Source: VBAS01 sp964444975 (GTDB lineage: Bacteria > Bacteroidota > Bacteroidia > Chitinophagales > Chitinophagaceae). From it: 64,000 nt of DNA. The notes under the pieces were generated by a model that did not search any database, was not told the DNA's origin, and saw nothing but the letters and a program-made list of their open reading frames with translations. A program made the position numbers and the translations under genes. Shown one piece after another: positions 1 through 6,761 of the stretch. The DNA is taken from positions 25,945 to 89,944 of the forward strand of contig CAYUJD010000006.1 of NCBI GenBank assembly GCA_964444975.1, written 5' to 3'. Positions within the stretch are counted from its first letter, which is position 1. Each line of letters opens with the position of its first letter.

Positions 1-128
1 GGCGTTTCCAGTGGTTCAAATCCATAAACCTCAAAAACGTTTTTTATTGTTTCAATAATAAAACTCCGTTTGCGGACCACTTCGGCTCCGAAGTCTCTTG
101 TGCCTTGGGGTAGCGAGGGTTTTGTCAT
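1..128 (-). CDS. hisS: Histidyl-tRNA synthetase, N-terminal fragment (cut by window edge)
   Basis: Reading the minus strand from an ATG at 128-126 gives about 42 residues beginning MTKPSLPQGTRDFG and containing an FEVYGFEPLETP stretch. This is the characteristic N-terminus of class II histidyl-tRNA synthetase: a PxGTRD motif 1 region, then the segment leading to the dimer interface. The enzyme charges tRNA-His in the cytoplasm. The gene runs off the left edge of the window, so no later motif is visible. Its start lies 2 nt after the stop codon of the upstream phosphatase gene, which suggests translation from one mRNA. Assignment rests on this short stretch only, but the motif is distinctive. 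Confidence 0.85.
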   Translation of the reverse strand, partial: MTKPSLPQGTRDFGAEVVRKRSFIIETIKNVFEVYGFEPLET

Positions 129-130
129 AG

Positions 131-685
131 TTACTGTTTGCTGTTTGCCGGACTCTGGTAATTGAACCCGCCTTTGTCAAAGCGATGGTGGACAGGCATC
201 GAAAGGGGATCATTGTCCCGGTAGCTATCGGGAGAATATTTTTTTACGATGGCATCGCAGGCTTCATCAAGCAGCTTAAACACTTCATGATATTCCCGCT
301 CCGGTCCGTACCAGGGATCGGGCACCTCCATGTTTTTGCCGGGATGCAGTTCATTCAATAATAAATCCGCTTTGCTTTCAATAAAATTGTTTTCAGCTAT
401 CCGGCGCATTTCTTCCATCACATCGTCAGCCATGGCATAAATTTTATCGAAGCTGATAAAATCGTCTGCTATAAATCTTCTTGCTCTTTGTTGGCTGATA
501 TCAATGCCGTGAAGCCTTGCAATTTTTTGCGACAGCGGATGCGGCGGCTCACCGGTATGATAGCTGTTGGTGCCGGCGCTTTCTACTGTCCACTTCAATC
601 CAGCCTGCCAGGCTTTTTGCTGCAGTATACCCTCAGCCAGCGGGCTGCGGCAGATATTGCCAAGACAAACCATTAAAATTTTCAT
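131..685 (-). CDS. Low molecular weight protein tyrosine phosphatase
   Basis: The 184-residue protein starts MKILMVCLGNICRSPLAEG, carrying the CxxxxxR(S/T) phosphate-binding loop at residues 7-14. A DPW segment near residue 122 supplies the general-acid aspartate of the low-molecular-weight PTP family. Family members hydrolyse phosphotyrosine (or small phosphoesters) in the cytoplasm. The usual length is about 150-160 residues; this one has an extra C-terminal tail of roughly 30 residues after ACDAIVKKY. DNA coding the tail contains an 18-bp palindrome (216-233) also found elsewhere in the window, so the tail may derive from a repeat. hisS follows 2 nt downstream on the same strand. Confidence 0.92.
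   Translation of the reverse strand: MKILMVCLGNICRSPLAEGILQQKAWQAGLKWTVESAGTNSYHTGEPPHPLSQKIARLHGIDISQQRARRFIADDFISFDKIYAMADDVMEEMRRIAENNFIESKADLLLNELHPGKNMEVPDPWYGPEREYHEVFKLLDEACDAIVKKYSPDSYRDNDPLSMPVHHRFDKGGFNYQSPANSKQ
216..233. repeat. 18-bp palindrome inside the phosphatase tail
   Basis: TCCCGGTAGCTATCGGGA is a near-perfect palindrome lying inside the coding sequence of the phosphatase C-terminal extension. Same-length relatives occur at 29567-29584 (inside mnmE) and 41354-41371 (intergenic). Confidence 0.7.
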
Positions 686-705
686 GCAGCAAATGTCTGC
701 GAAAA

Positions 706-736
706 AGAATAATTAATAATGAATAATGAATAATTA
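706..736. repeat. Low-complexity AATAATGAATAATTA tract
   Basis: The 117-bp divergent spacer between the phosphatase and TonB genes contains an A/T-rich tandem-like tract of AATAAT/GAATAAT units. Similar wording recurs at about 15160-15190 and 18137-18150. No convincing promoter was seen for either flanking gene, although the tract lies where divergent promoters would be expected. Confidence 0.45.
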
Positions 737-802
737 TTTGTTCAGAAACGATTACTATATGGAAATAATTTCTGCTTGCATCTCATTCGCAAAAGTATAG
801 CC

Positions 803-1609
803 ATGACTAACAAAGAAATCCTGCAGGCCGATATGCTCGATATTTTGTTTGAGCGTCGCAACAAACTGTACGGAGCCTACGCATTACGCAAAACATATCC
901 CAGGCGACTGGGTACGGCCACTGCTGCCGCCCTTTCGCTGGTGCTGCTCTTGCTTATCATGTCTTTTATCAATAACAATAAAAAAAACAGGAGGGGACCG
1001 GTTGAAGACAACAGAACAGTAACATTGACACAAATTGAAATTCCCGAAAAACCCGATGAACCCGAACGACCAAGGCATGAAGATCCCCCGCAAACCGCTC
1101 AGGCCGACCACCAGCAGATAGTGGTAGTGCCCGATGAACTGGCCGATGAACCCATTACCGAACAAATAGATATTCAGAAAGCGCAGGTGGGAAATGAAAA
1201 CAATTCCGGAAATCCGGATGATGATATTGTAAAACCCGTTACTGAGGAAAATGACACCGGAAATACAACTGAAACCGTGCAGGAAAATGAACCAATATTT
1301 AGAAAAAGAGAAATTCCTCCCGCATTTCCCGGCGGCGAGGAAGCCTGGGTTTCTTTTCTCCGTAAATTTTTACAAACACCTGACGATCTGGAACCCGGCC
1401 AGCGGGTAGATGTGACGGTCCGGTTTTGGGTAGATATTGATGGCAGTGTGTCAAAACCTGAAATTATCAAAAGCGGAGGCAGGGTATTTGATAATGAAGT
1501 GCTGAGGGTGCTGAAAAAAATGCCCAAATGGGAGCCAGCCGAGCAGAACGGCCGCAAAGTGGCGGTATCTTACACGCAATCTTTCACCTTTCTTGGCATG
1601 GAGGAATAA
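803..1609 (+). CDS. TonB-family energy transducer (paralogue 1)
   Basis: This 268-residue protein has a short cytoplasmic N-terminus, one membrane segment (about residues 36-56), a Pro/Glu/Asp-rich periplasmic spacer and a C-terminal TonB domain beginning PAFPGGEEAWVSFLRKF and ending near SFTFLG. It should couple the proton motive force, via ExbB/ExbD, to outer-membrane TonB-dependent receptors. The ATG at 803 is chosen over the earlier TTG at 776 because the protein from 803 aligns with the start of the second TonB at 27710: both have a DILFE.RNK.YGAY.LRKTY block before the membrane segment. ExbB/ExbD are not adjacent here but lie about 24 kb downstream. A small membrane protein and a PstS-like lipoprotein follow. 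Confidence 0.88.
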   Translation: MTNKEILQADMLDILFERRNKLYGAYALRKTYPRRLGTATAAALSLVLLLLIMSFINNNKKNRRGPVEDNRTVTLTQIEIPEKPDEPERPRHEDPPQTAQADHQQIVVVPDELADEPITEQIDIQKAQVGNENNSGNPDDDIVKPVTEENDTGNTTETVQENEPIFRKREIPPAFPGGEEAWVSFLRKFLQTPDDLEPGQRVDVTVRFWVDIDGSVSKPEIIKSGGRVFDNEVLRVLKKMPKWEPAEQNGRKVAVSYTQSFTFLGMEE

Positions 1610-1665
1610 ACCGTATTTGAAATTTGAAAATTTTACACCGGCACCCCGGGGATTTAAAAATGAAC

Positions 1666-1697
1666 TTGTCCATTTCAGGGTAAAAATTTTTATCTTG
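1666..1697 (+). promoter_or_regulatory. Probable Bacteroidota-type promoter for the small protein/pstS-like/TPR genes
   Basis: A TTG at 1666-1668 is followed after 22 nt by TATCTTG at 1691-1697, one T short of the Bacteroidota -7 consensus TAnnTTTG. The next start codon is at 1725. The same TATCTTGCC wording appears at the promoter proposed for the lipoprotein gene at 58044-58051. Confidence 0.4.
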
Positions 1698-1724
1698 CCG
1701 CTTCCGCTAAGGTTTTGATAGTAT

Positions 1725-1943
1725 ATGATGTTTGACGATAAAGAAAGAAATACATCCGCCCGGCTGCGGTCACTATACGATTATACAATGGGCGTATTGT
1801 GGATGGCAGTCGGGATTTTCTTTTTGTTTCAAAAAAAATTCGGTTACGATCTCCAGTTCAATTCGTTACTGACCGGCATTTTTGGAGTGTCCAGTTTATT
1901 GTATGGTTTGTTCAGAATTTACCGGGGGTACAAAATGAAATAA
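1725..1943 (+). CDS. Small hypothetical membrane protein
   Basis: The 72-residue product has two predicted membrane segments (about residues 22-35 and 47-64) joined by a short loop, with a basic C-terminus ending YRGYKMK. No family is recognised. It lies between the TonB gene and a PstS-like lipoprotein gene, 23 nt before the latter's ATG, and is probably cotranscribed with it. Either ATG at 1725 or the adjacent ATG at 1728 could start it. Its position suggests an accessory of the envelope transport module, but the sequence alone shows no function. Confidence 0.65.
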   Translation: MMFDDKERNTSARLRSLYDYTMGVLWMAVGIFFLFQKKFGYDLQFNSLLTGIFGVSSLLYGLFRIYRGYKMK

Positions 1944-1966
1944 TTAAAAAATTAAACAGGAAGGGC

Positions 1967-2887
1967 ATGCTGTGGATTCGCTACCGATGGATATTCGTAC
2001 CGGCTCTTTTTATTATAACAGGATGCGGGTCGGGAAATGAAACAACCGGTAACAACCGGTATGACCGGGGGCACATTGCTATCAGCGCCGACGAATCATT
2101 CAAACCCGTTATTGATTCGCAGGTGCAGGTGTACGAAGCAAAATATCCCGATGTAAAACTGAATGTTCTTTACAAACCGGAGGCTGACTGCATCCGCGAC
2201 CTGGCTGTTGATTCCGTTAAAATGGTCATCATCACCAGGCGGCTGCACCAGGAGGAAAAGCAGTTTATTGTGGATTCATTTCAGCTGGCGCCGGAGCAGA
2301 TGCTGCTGGCTTTTGATGCCATTGCAGTGATAGTGCATCCGGAATCGGATGAATTTCTTTTTTCCATGAATGAACTGAAAGAAATTCTCACCGGGAAATT
2401 TAGGAAAAATTTAATTCCGGTATTTGACGGACTGAAAGCAACCAGCACGGTACGCTTTATCGTCGATTCCCTGTTGCGTGGCGATTCGCTTACCAGTAAA
2501 GCCCTGGCAGCAAAGAGCAGCGAGGAAGTGATTAATTATGTCTCAACACATCAGGAAGCAATTGGCTTTATCGGCGTTAGCTGGATTGGAAATAAAGATG
2601 ACGAGAAGCAACTGAGCTTTTTGAAAAAAGTAAAACTGGCCGAACTGGAAAGCACAGATGAGCCCGGTAAATATGTGCAGCCCGTGCAGGCCAATATTTA
2701 CAACGGCCGCTACCCGCTTATCAGGGAGCTGGTGGCCATTATTAAAGAAAAACCCAGGGATGGCCTGGCTCATGGATTCAGAAATTTTATGACCAGTGAA
2801 AAAGGACAACTGATTTTCCGCAGGGCTTACCTGGTGCCGGGGTATATGCAGTTTATAGTGCGCCCCACCAAACTCCGGGATGAATAA
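1967..2887 (+). CDS. PstS-like phosphate-binding family lipoprotein
   Basis: From the ATG at 1967 (preceded by AGGAAGGG) the 306-residue protein begins with a lipoprotein signal whose lipobox is ITGC (Cys about residue 20). It then follows the PstS/phosphate ABC substrate-binding fold: an ISADESFKPVID strand-loop near the N-terminus, a DAIAVIVHP segment near residue 120, and a C-terminal LVPGYMQFIVR end. No PstC, PstA or PstB gene is nearby. Instead it sits between a TonB gene and a TPR gene. I recall this TonB-PstS-TPR grouping from other Bacteroidota, where the protein is probably not a classical phosphate importer; that part is inference. Cell location: lipid-anchored at the envelope. Confidence 0.8.
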   Translation: MLWIRYRWIFVPALFIITGCGSGNETTGNNRYDRGHIAISADESFKPVIDSQVQVYEAKYPDVKLNVLYKPEADCIRDLAVDSVKMVIITRRLHQEEKQFIVDSFQLAPEQMLLAFDAIAVIVHPESDEFLFSMNELKEILTGKFRKNLIPVFDGLKATSTVRFIVDSLLRGDSLTSKALAAKSSEEVINYVSTHQEAIGFIGVSWIGNKDDEKQLSFLKKVKLAELESTDEPGKYVQPVQANIYNGRYPLIRELVAIIKEKPRDGLAHGFRNFMTSEKGQLIFRRAYLVPGYMQFIVRPTKLRDE

Positions 2888-2923
2888 TTGGCTATATTTA
2901 TAACCTTATAAAGTGAAACGAAA

Positions 2924-4657
2924 ATGAAGAAGACCTTTCTTGCTGTAAGTACAGCAATGATGCTGGCCGTTTCCCCGGCCGGCGCTCAAACCGTCCAGGA
3001 GGGGATCAATCACCTGTATGCCGACCGTTTTCAAAATGCTGTGGCTACCTTTAAAAAAATTCTGGATGTAAACCCCAATGTGATTGAAGCCATATACTGG
3101 CTGGGACAAACTTACCTGGATATGGATGACAATGATGCTGCCCGCCAGCTATACGATAAAGCCCTGCAGACAAACGGCAATGCGCCGCTGCTGATGGTGG
3201 GTAAGGGACATGTGCTGCTGCTGGATAAAAAAACCAGTGAAGCCCGCCAGCAGTTTGAAACAGCAATGACAATAAGCCGTACAAAAAAGGGTGACGACCC
3301 TGTCGTATTGAATGCCATCGGCCGTGCCAATGTGGATGCAAGAGAAGGTAATCTTGATTATGCCGTACAGGTGCTTGAAAAAGCTTTTGAACGGGATCCT
3401 AAAAACGCGGATATAGCGCTGAACCTGGGCAATGCCTATCGTAAAAAAGATCCCGGCCAGGGTGGTGGAAAAGCCTATGAAATGTACCAGATGGCCATAA
3501 AGCTGAATCCCAATTTTGCCTACCCGCATGTGCGTATTGCCAAGCTGTTTGAAACACAGAAAAACTGGGATCTGGTGCTGGAAAACCTGAACAAAGCGGT
3601 AAAGGCTGATCCTTCATTCAGCCTTGCCTATTATGAATTTTTCTATTACTATTTCTTCAATAATAAGCTGGATGATGCCACTTCGTATTTTAATAAATAT
3701 GTAGGCACCCGTGCCGGTGAGGATAAAACAGATGATGATTACCTGCAATCGCAGCTGTGCTGGGCCAAGAAAGATTATGACTGTGCCATAGCCAAAGCAG
3801 AAAGTGTGAAGGCTGCCATGGGTGCAAAAGTGAAACCAAGAGCTTACAAGCAACTGGCCTACTCCTATCTTGGCAAAGGCGATTTTGCCAAAGCCAAAGT
3901 AAACGTGGATGCTTTTTTTGAGCGGGAAAAAGAAGGGTTCTCTCTCCAGGATCATATCCTGAAAGCCGATATCTATTCAGGCTTCGGCGCCTCCTGCGAG
4001 GAGATGTATGGCTTGTATATGATCGGTGCAGCTGCAGATTCGGTGCTCTCATCGAAAATAGAATTTATGAACAAGGCTGTTGAGTATTTTAAATCGAAAA
4101 AATGCACAAAACAACAAGCTGATATGAGCTGGGCTATTTATAATACAAGGCCCAATCCGAATCCGGCGGGGCTGGTAAACCTGGGAATTCTCTATTCACA
4201 GGCAGGCGATCTTTTGAAAGCCGATAGCCTCTTTGCTAATTATATAGCTGCATTTCCTGACAGTATTTATGGTTATTACTGGAGAGCCAGGGTGAGTTAT
4301 ATGATTGATACTACCATGACCGTTGAGCCTTATATTACAAACCTGTTAACCTGTAATGAAAAAACCATTGATATAGCTTCGCTGGACAAAACGAGATATA
4401 AATCAATGGGAACAAATGCAGCCCTGGTGCTTACCGGTTACTGGAATAACATCAGGAGCAGCCGCGACACGGCGTATAATTACCTTTTAAAAGGTTGGGA
4501 TATTGATAGCACTAATGAACAGTTGAGAAGAATCAAAGAAATTTTTGACAAACAGCCTGCCTCAAAGGGGAATCAGCCCAAGCAACCCGCAAAGACGGGA
4601 ACAAAACCTTCCGCCTCTGTGCGCATGCCCATGAACAAGGATTCCATTGAGATTTGA
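2924..4657 (+). CDS. Periplasmic TPR-repeat protein
   Basis: The 577-residue protein has a Sec signal peptide (MKKTFLAVSTAMMLAVSPAG, cleavage near AGA-QT) and then tandem tetratricopeptide repeats starting with the GINHLYADRFQNAVATFKKI unit. TPR-like helices continue over most of the chain, and the tail is rich in Pro, Lys and Thr/Ser. TPRs mediate protein-protein contacts. The neighbourhood (TonB, PstS-like) suggests an envelope scaffold role, but the partner is unknown. It starts 36 nt after the PstS-like gene and is followed by a clear intrinsic terminator at 4692-4724, so it ends the transcription unit. Confidence 0.85.
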   Translation: MKKTFLAVSTAMMLAVSPAGAQTVQEGINHLYADRFQNAVATFKKILDVNPNVIEAIYWLGQTYLDMDDNDAARQLYDKALQTNGNAPLLMVGKGHVLLLDKKTSEARQQFETAMTISRTKKGDDPVVLNAIGRANVDAREGNLDYAVQVLEKAFERDPKNADIALNLGNAYRKKDPGQGGGKAYEMYQMAIKLNPNFAYPHVRIAKLFETQKNWDLVLENLNKAVKADPSFSLAYYEFFYYYFFNNKLDDATSYFNKYVGTRAGEDKTDDDYLQSQLCWAKKDYDCAIAKAESVKAAMGAKVKPRAYKQLAYSYLGKGDFAKAKVNVDAFFEREKEGFSLQDHILKADIYSGFGASCEEMYGLYMIGAAADSVLSSKIEFMNKAVEYFKSKKCTKQQADMSWAIYNTRPNPNPAGLVNLGILYSQAGDLLKADSLFANYIAAFPDSIYGYYWRARVSYMIDTTMTVEPYITNLLTCNEKTIDIASLDKTRYKSMGTNAALVLTGYWNNIRSSRDTAYNYLLKGWDIDSTNEQLRRIKEIFDKQPASKGNQPKQPAKTGTKPSASVRMPMNKDSIEI

Positions 4658-4691
4658 TTTTTCGTTTAGGTTTTCTTCATTATAGCAAAGT

Positions 4692-4724
4692 CCTTTCCGC
4701 CAAAAACGGGAGGGATTTTTTTTT
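4692..4724 (+). terminator. Intrinsic terminator after the TPR gene
   Basis: An 8-bp stem (4692-4699 with 4707-4714, two G-T wobbles) closes a 7-nt loop CCAAAAA and is followed within two bases by nine T residues. This is a textbook Rho-independent terminator, placed 35 nt after the TPR stop codon and before the nuo promoter. Confidence 0.75.
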
Positions 4725-4726
4725 GG

Positions 4727-4813
4727 CTAAGAGCAAAAGGAGAAAAGGAGTAAAGAAGATATTGGAAAGAATCCTGCTTCTCTTTTACTCCTTCCTCTCT
4801 TTTAATTTCTTAG
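4727..4813. repeat. Long imperfect inverted repeat upstream of nuoA
   Basis: CTAAGA at 4727 pairs with TCTTAG at 4808-4813, and inside them AAGGAGTAAA-GAAG pairs with CTTCTCTTTTACTCCTT. The whole would fold into a hairpin of about 87 nt, rich in purines on one arm and pyrimidines on the other. It lies between the TPR terminator and the nuo promoter. It could be a mobile-repeat remnant or a regulatory structure. Confidence 0.6.
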
Positions 4814-4848
4814 TCCAGAATTATTCTCGAAAATTGATTGCGTCGGCT

Positions 4849-4856
4849 TATTTTTG
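4849..4856 (+). promoter_or_regulatory. -7 box of the nuo operon promoter
   Basis: TATTTTTG matches the Bacteroidota -7 consensus TAnnTTTG at every fixed position and lies 18 nt before the nuoA ATG. No good TTTG -33 box is visible at 19-22 nt upstream. The TTG at 4854 that extends the nuoA reading frame is part of this box, which argues against its use as a start codon. Confidence 0.55.
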
Positions 4857-4874
4857 CCGTCCAGATCAGCACCT

Positions 4875-5285
4875 ATGCTTCATCTACTCCAGGCCGATTT
4901 GAATCAGGTAGTGAATGACGTAACGAATTCCGGCAGCTATATCCCGGTAGCCATCCAGGTTCTCCTGGTGGTGGGACTTATAGCAACCATGCTTGCTATT
5001 ACACACTGGCTGGGGCCTAAAAGAAAAACAGCTGACAAGCTCCAGGTTTTTACTAGCGGTATTGCATCGCATGGCGAGGCCCGCCAGCCGATGGCCGTCA
5101 AGTATTTCCTGGTAGCAATTCTGTTTGTGTTGTTCGATGTGGAAGTGATTTTCTTTTACCCGTATGCCGTCAATTTTAAGTTCCTGGGCTGGCCCGGCTT
5201 CTGGGCGGTGATGATGTTTGTGGCGTTCTTCCTGTGCGGATTTATTTATATACTGAAGAAAGGTGCGCTGAAGTGGGAAGATTAA
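4875..5285 (+). CDS. nuoA: NADH-quinone oxidoreductase subunit A
   Basis: This 136-residue membrane subunit of respiratory complex I has three membrane helices and the conserved FDVEVIFFYPYAV segment characteristic of NuoA/ND3. Complex I oxidises NADH, reduces quinone (probably menaquinone in this phylum) and pumps protons across the cytoplasmic membrane. The ATG at 4875 is preferred to the in-frame TTG at 4854, which lies in the promoter -7 box. It is the first gene of a complete nuoA-N operon extending to 21089. The spacer to nuoB is filled by a palindromic repeat element beginning at the first base after the stop codon. Confidence 0.93.
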   Translation: MLHLLQADLNQVVNDVTNSGSYIPVAIQVLLVVGLIATMLAITHWLGPKRKTADKLQVFTSGIASHGEARQPMAVKYFLVAILFVLFDVEVIFFYPYAVNFKFLGWPGFWAVMMFVAFFLCGFIYILKKGALKWED

Positions 5286-5422
5286 AACCCCCGCCCCCTA
5301 TAGGGGGAACTTAGGTTGAAGTCTTCTCAGTCGATTGAAATAGTTCTTAGCTAAAAATTTTTTATCAAAAGAAAATTCTGAAATAATCAGGATTTCAAAA
5401 CACCCTTTAGGGGTTGGGGGTA
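5286..5422. repeat. C/G palindromic intergenic element, copy 1 (nuoA/nuoB)
   Basis: The left end is two C5 blocks, then TATA, then G5 and ACTTAGGTTG. The right end is TTTCAAAACACCCTTTAGGGGTTGGGGG (given in two parts: TTTCAAAACACCC and TTTAGGGGTTGGGGG). The ends are roughly inverted copies and the middle is A/T rich. It begins at the base after the nuoA stop and ends 3 nt before the nuoB ATG. Copies 2 and 3 at 15712 and 16151 share the ends but not the middle. Confidence 0.8.
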
Positions 5423-5425
5423 ATT

Positions 5426-6010
5426 ATGCCTCGTCCGGTATCATATAATGTAAATGTAAAGCCGCTGGAAAGGGATATCTCCCTTGCCGATATGCCCGGT
5501 GGCCACATGGGTGAGGGCTTCTTTGCCACTTCGCTGGATAAAGTAGTGGGTTTGGCAAGAAAAAATTCCATCTGGCCCCTGCCGTTTGCTACTTCCTGCT
5601 GCGGTATCGAATTCATGGCCACCATGGGTTCGCATTACGACCTGGCAAGGTTTGGAAGCGAACGGGTAGGTTTTTCTCCAAGACAATGTGATTTGCTGAT
5701 GGTGATGGGCACCATTGCCAAAAAAATGGGACCCGTGGTAAAGCAGGTGTATCTACAAATGGCAGAACCCCGCTGGGTGATGGCTGTTGGCGCCTGTGCC
5801 TGCTCAGGCGGAATCTTTGATACCTATTCGGTACTCCAGGGTATTGACCAGGTGGTGCCGGTGGATGTGTACGTGCCCGGTTGCCCGCCACGGCCCGAAG
5901 CAATTATTGACGGAGTGATGCGTATCCAGGATTTGGTGGGTAAAGAAAGTTTGAGAAGAAGAAATGGTGAACGGTACAAAATGTTGCTTGAGGGTTATGG
6001 AATTCAATAA
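5426..6010 (+). CDS. nuoB: NADH-quinone oxidoreductase subunit B
   Basis: The 194-residue peripheral-arm subunit binds the terminal [4Fe-4S] cluster N2 that passes electrons to quinone. Ligands are visible as the adjacent cysteine pair in TSCCGIEFM, the CACSGG cysteine and the VPGCPPRPE cysteine. The ATG at 5426 is used. An in-frame TTG at 5414 lies inside the right end of the repeat element and is unlikely to be a start. Cys pattern and length are normal for NuoB. It lies downstream of nuoA in the same operon. Confidence 0.95.
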   Translation: MPRPVSYNVNVKPLERDISLADMPGGHMGEGFFATSLDKVVGLARKNSIWPLPFATSCCGIEFMATMGSHYDLARFGSERVGFSPRQCDLLMVMGTIAKKMGPVVKQVYLQMAEPRWVMAVGACACSGGIFDTYSVLQGIDQVVPVDVYVPGCPPRPEAIIDGVMRIQDLVGKESLRRRNGERYKMLLEGYGIQ

Positions 6011-6078
6011 GAATTGTTGAATTGTTATATGGTTAAATTGTTAGCCATTGGGCAATGCAACAATTAAGCAATTTATCA
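6011..6078. repeat. Oligo-AATTGTT inverted low-complexity repeat (nuoB/nuoC)
   Basis: The spacer reads GAATTGTTGAATTGTTATATGG then TTAAATTGTTAG, and later CAACAATTAAGCAATT, so its two halves are inverted versions of the same A/T wording. It contains an ATG at 6055 in frame with nuoC. Because that ATG belongs to the repeat, the nuoC start is placed at 6079. Confidence 0.55.
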
Positions 6079-6582
6079 ATGTTGACAACCGACAGGATAA
6101 AAGAAAAACTAATAACAAAATTCGGCGAGCAGGTTTCAGGCTTTGCCGAACCGTACGGCATGCTCACCTTTGAAGCACCCAAAGAAATCAATCTGAAGGT
6201 GCTTAATTTTTTATATGATGATGAAGAACTGAAGTTTCGTTTTCTTACCGACCTGCAGGCGGTGCATTATCCCGACCGGAAAGGAAGAGAACTGGCAGTA
6301 GTGTACCATTTGCACAACTTAACCGACAATATCCGTATCCGCTTCAAAGTGTTTACTGATATTAATAAGCCGGATGTGTACACGGCCACGGGTTTGTTTT
6401 CCGGCGCCAACTGGATGGAAAGAGAGACATACGATTTTTTCGGGGTGAATTTCGTCGGTCATCCCAACCTGAAGCGGATACTGAATGTGGAAGAAATGGA
6501 TTATTTCCCGATGCGCAAAGAATTCCCGTTGGAGGACCAGACCCGCAGAGACAAAGACGATGAGATGTTTGGAAGAGGATAG
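6079..6582 (+). CDS. nuoC: NADH-quinone oxidoreductase subunit C
   Basis: This 167-residue protein is the 30-kDa complex I subunit of the peripheral arm. The conserved ERETYDFFGVNFVGHPNLKR region (near residues 114-133) is the family signature, ending with an FPLEDQTRRD segment. It is separate from NuoD, unlike the fused NuoCD of E. coli. The start at 6079 is preferred to 6055 (see the repeat entry). The last codons, encoding DEMFGR, are duplicated in the DNA exactly 100 bp downstream, flanking a GC-rich repeat element. Confidence 0.93.
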   Translation: MLTTDRIKEKLITKFGEQVSGFAEPYGMLTFEAPKEINLKVLNFLYDDEELKFRFLTDLQAVHYPDRKGRELAVVYHLHNLTDNIRIRFKVFTDINKPDVYTATGLFSGANWMERETYDFFGVNFVGHPNLKRILNVEEMDYFPMRKEFPLEDQTRRDKDDEMFGRG

Positions 6583-6610
6583 CTTAGTGCTGAGTAAAAT
6601 AGAATTACTG

Positions 6611-6655
6611 AAGCCCGGCCCCCCTCTCCAAAGAAGAGGGACCGAGGGTGAGGCC
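6611..6655. repeat. C/G palindromic element, family B, copy 1 (nuoC/nuoD)
   Basis: AGCCCGGCCCCCCTCTCC is followed after a short loop by GAGGGACCGAGGGTGAGGCC. The same CCCGG...GGGTGAGGC framework occurs at 19665-19712 between nuoM and nuoN. It is flanked by a 16-bp direct repeat (6558-6573 and 6658-6673) derived from the end of nuoC. Confidence 0.7.
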
Positions 6656-6679
6656 AACGATGAAATGTTTGGACGATAA

Positions 6680-6761
6680 ATTGAAAATTTGAAAATGCTC
6701 AATAAGAAAAGGTTGATTTAATCATCAAATTTTCAAAGTATGTAATTTTCAAATTGACTTC
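6680..6761. repeat. AATTTGAAAAT inverted low-complexity repeat (nuoC/nuoD)
   Basis: AATTTGAAAAT at about 6687-6697 is inverted as ATTTTCAAATT at about 6740-6750, with a second ATTTTCAAA near 6730. Related wording occurs at about 1617-1635 and 37027-37043. No promoter was recognised in it. Confidence 0.45.

Noticed and set aside
488..726. Two plus-strand ORFs opposite the phosphatase gene
   Set aside because: They overlap the LMW-PTP, which has clear catalytic motifs, and show no family features of their own.
1967..2887. Start of a phosphate (Pst) transport operon
   Set aside because: No pstC, pstA, pstB or phoU follows; the neighbours are TonB and TPR genes.
4654..4902. 82-residue plus-strand ORF between the TPR gene and nuoA
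   Set aside because: It begins with no ribosome-binding context, runs through the intrinsic terminator and the long inverted repeat, overlaps the nuoA start in another frame and has no family features.
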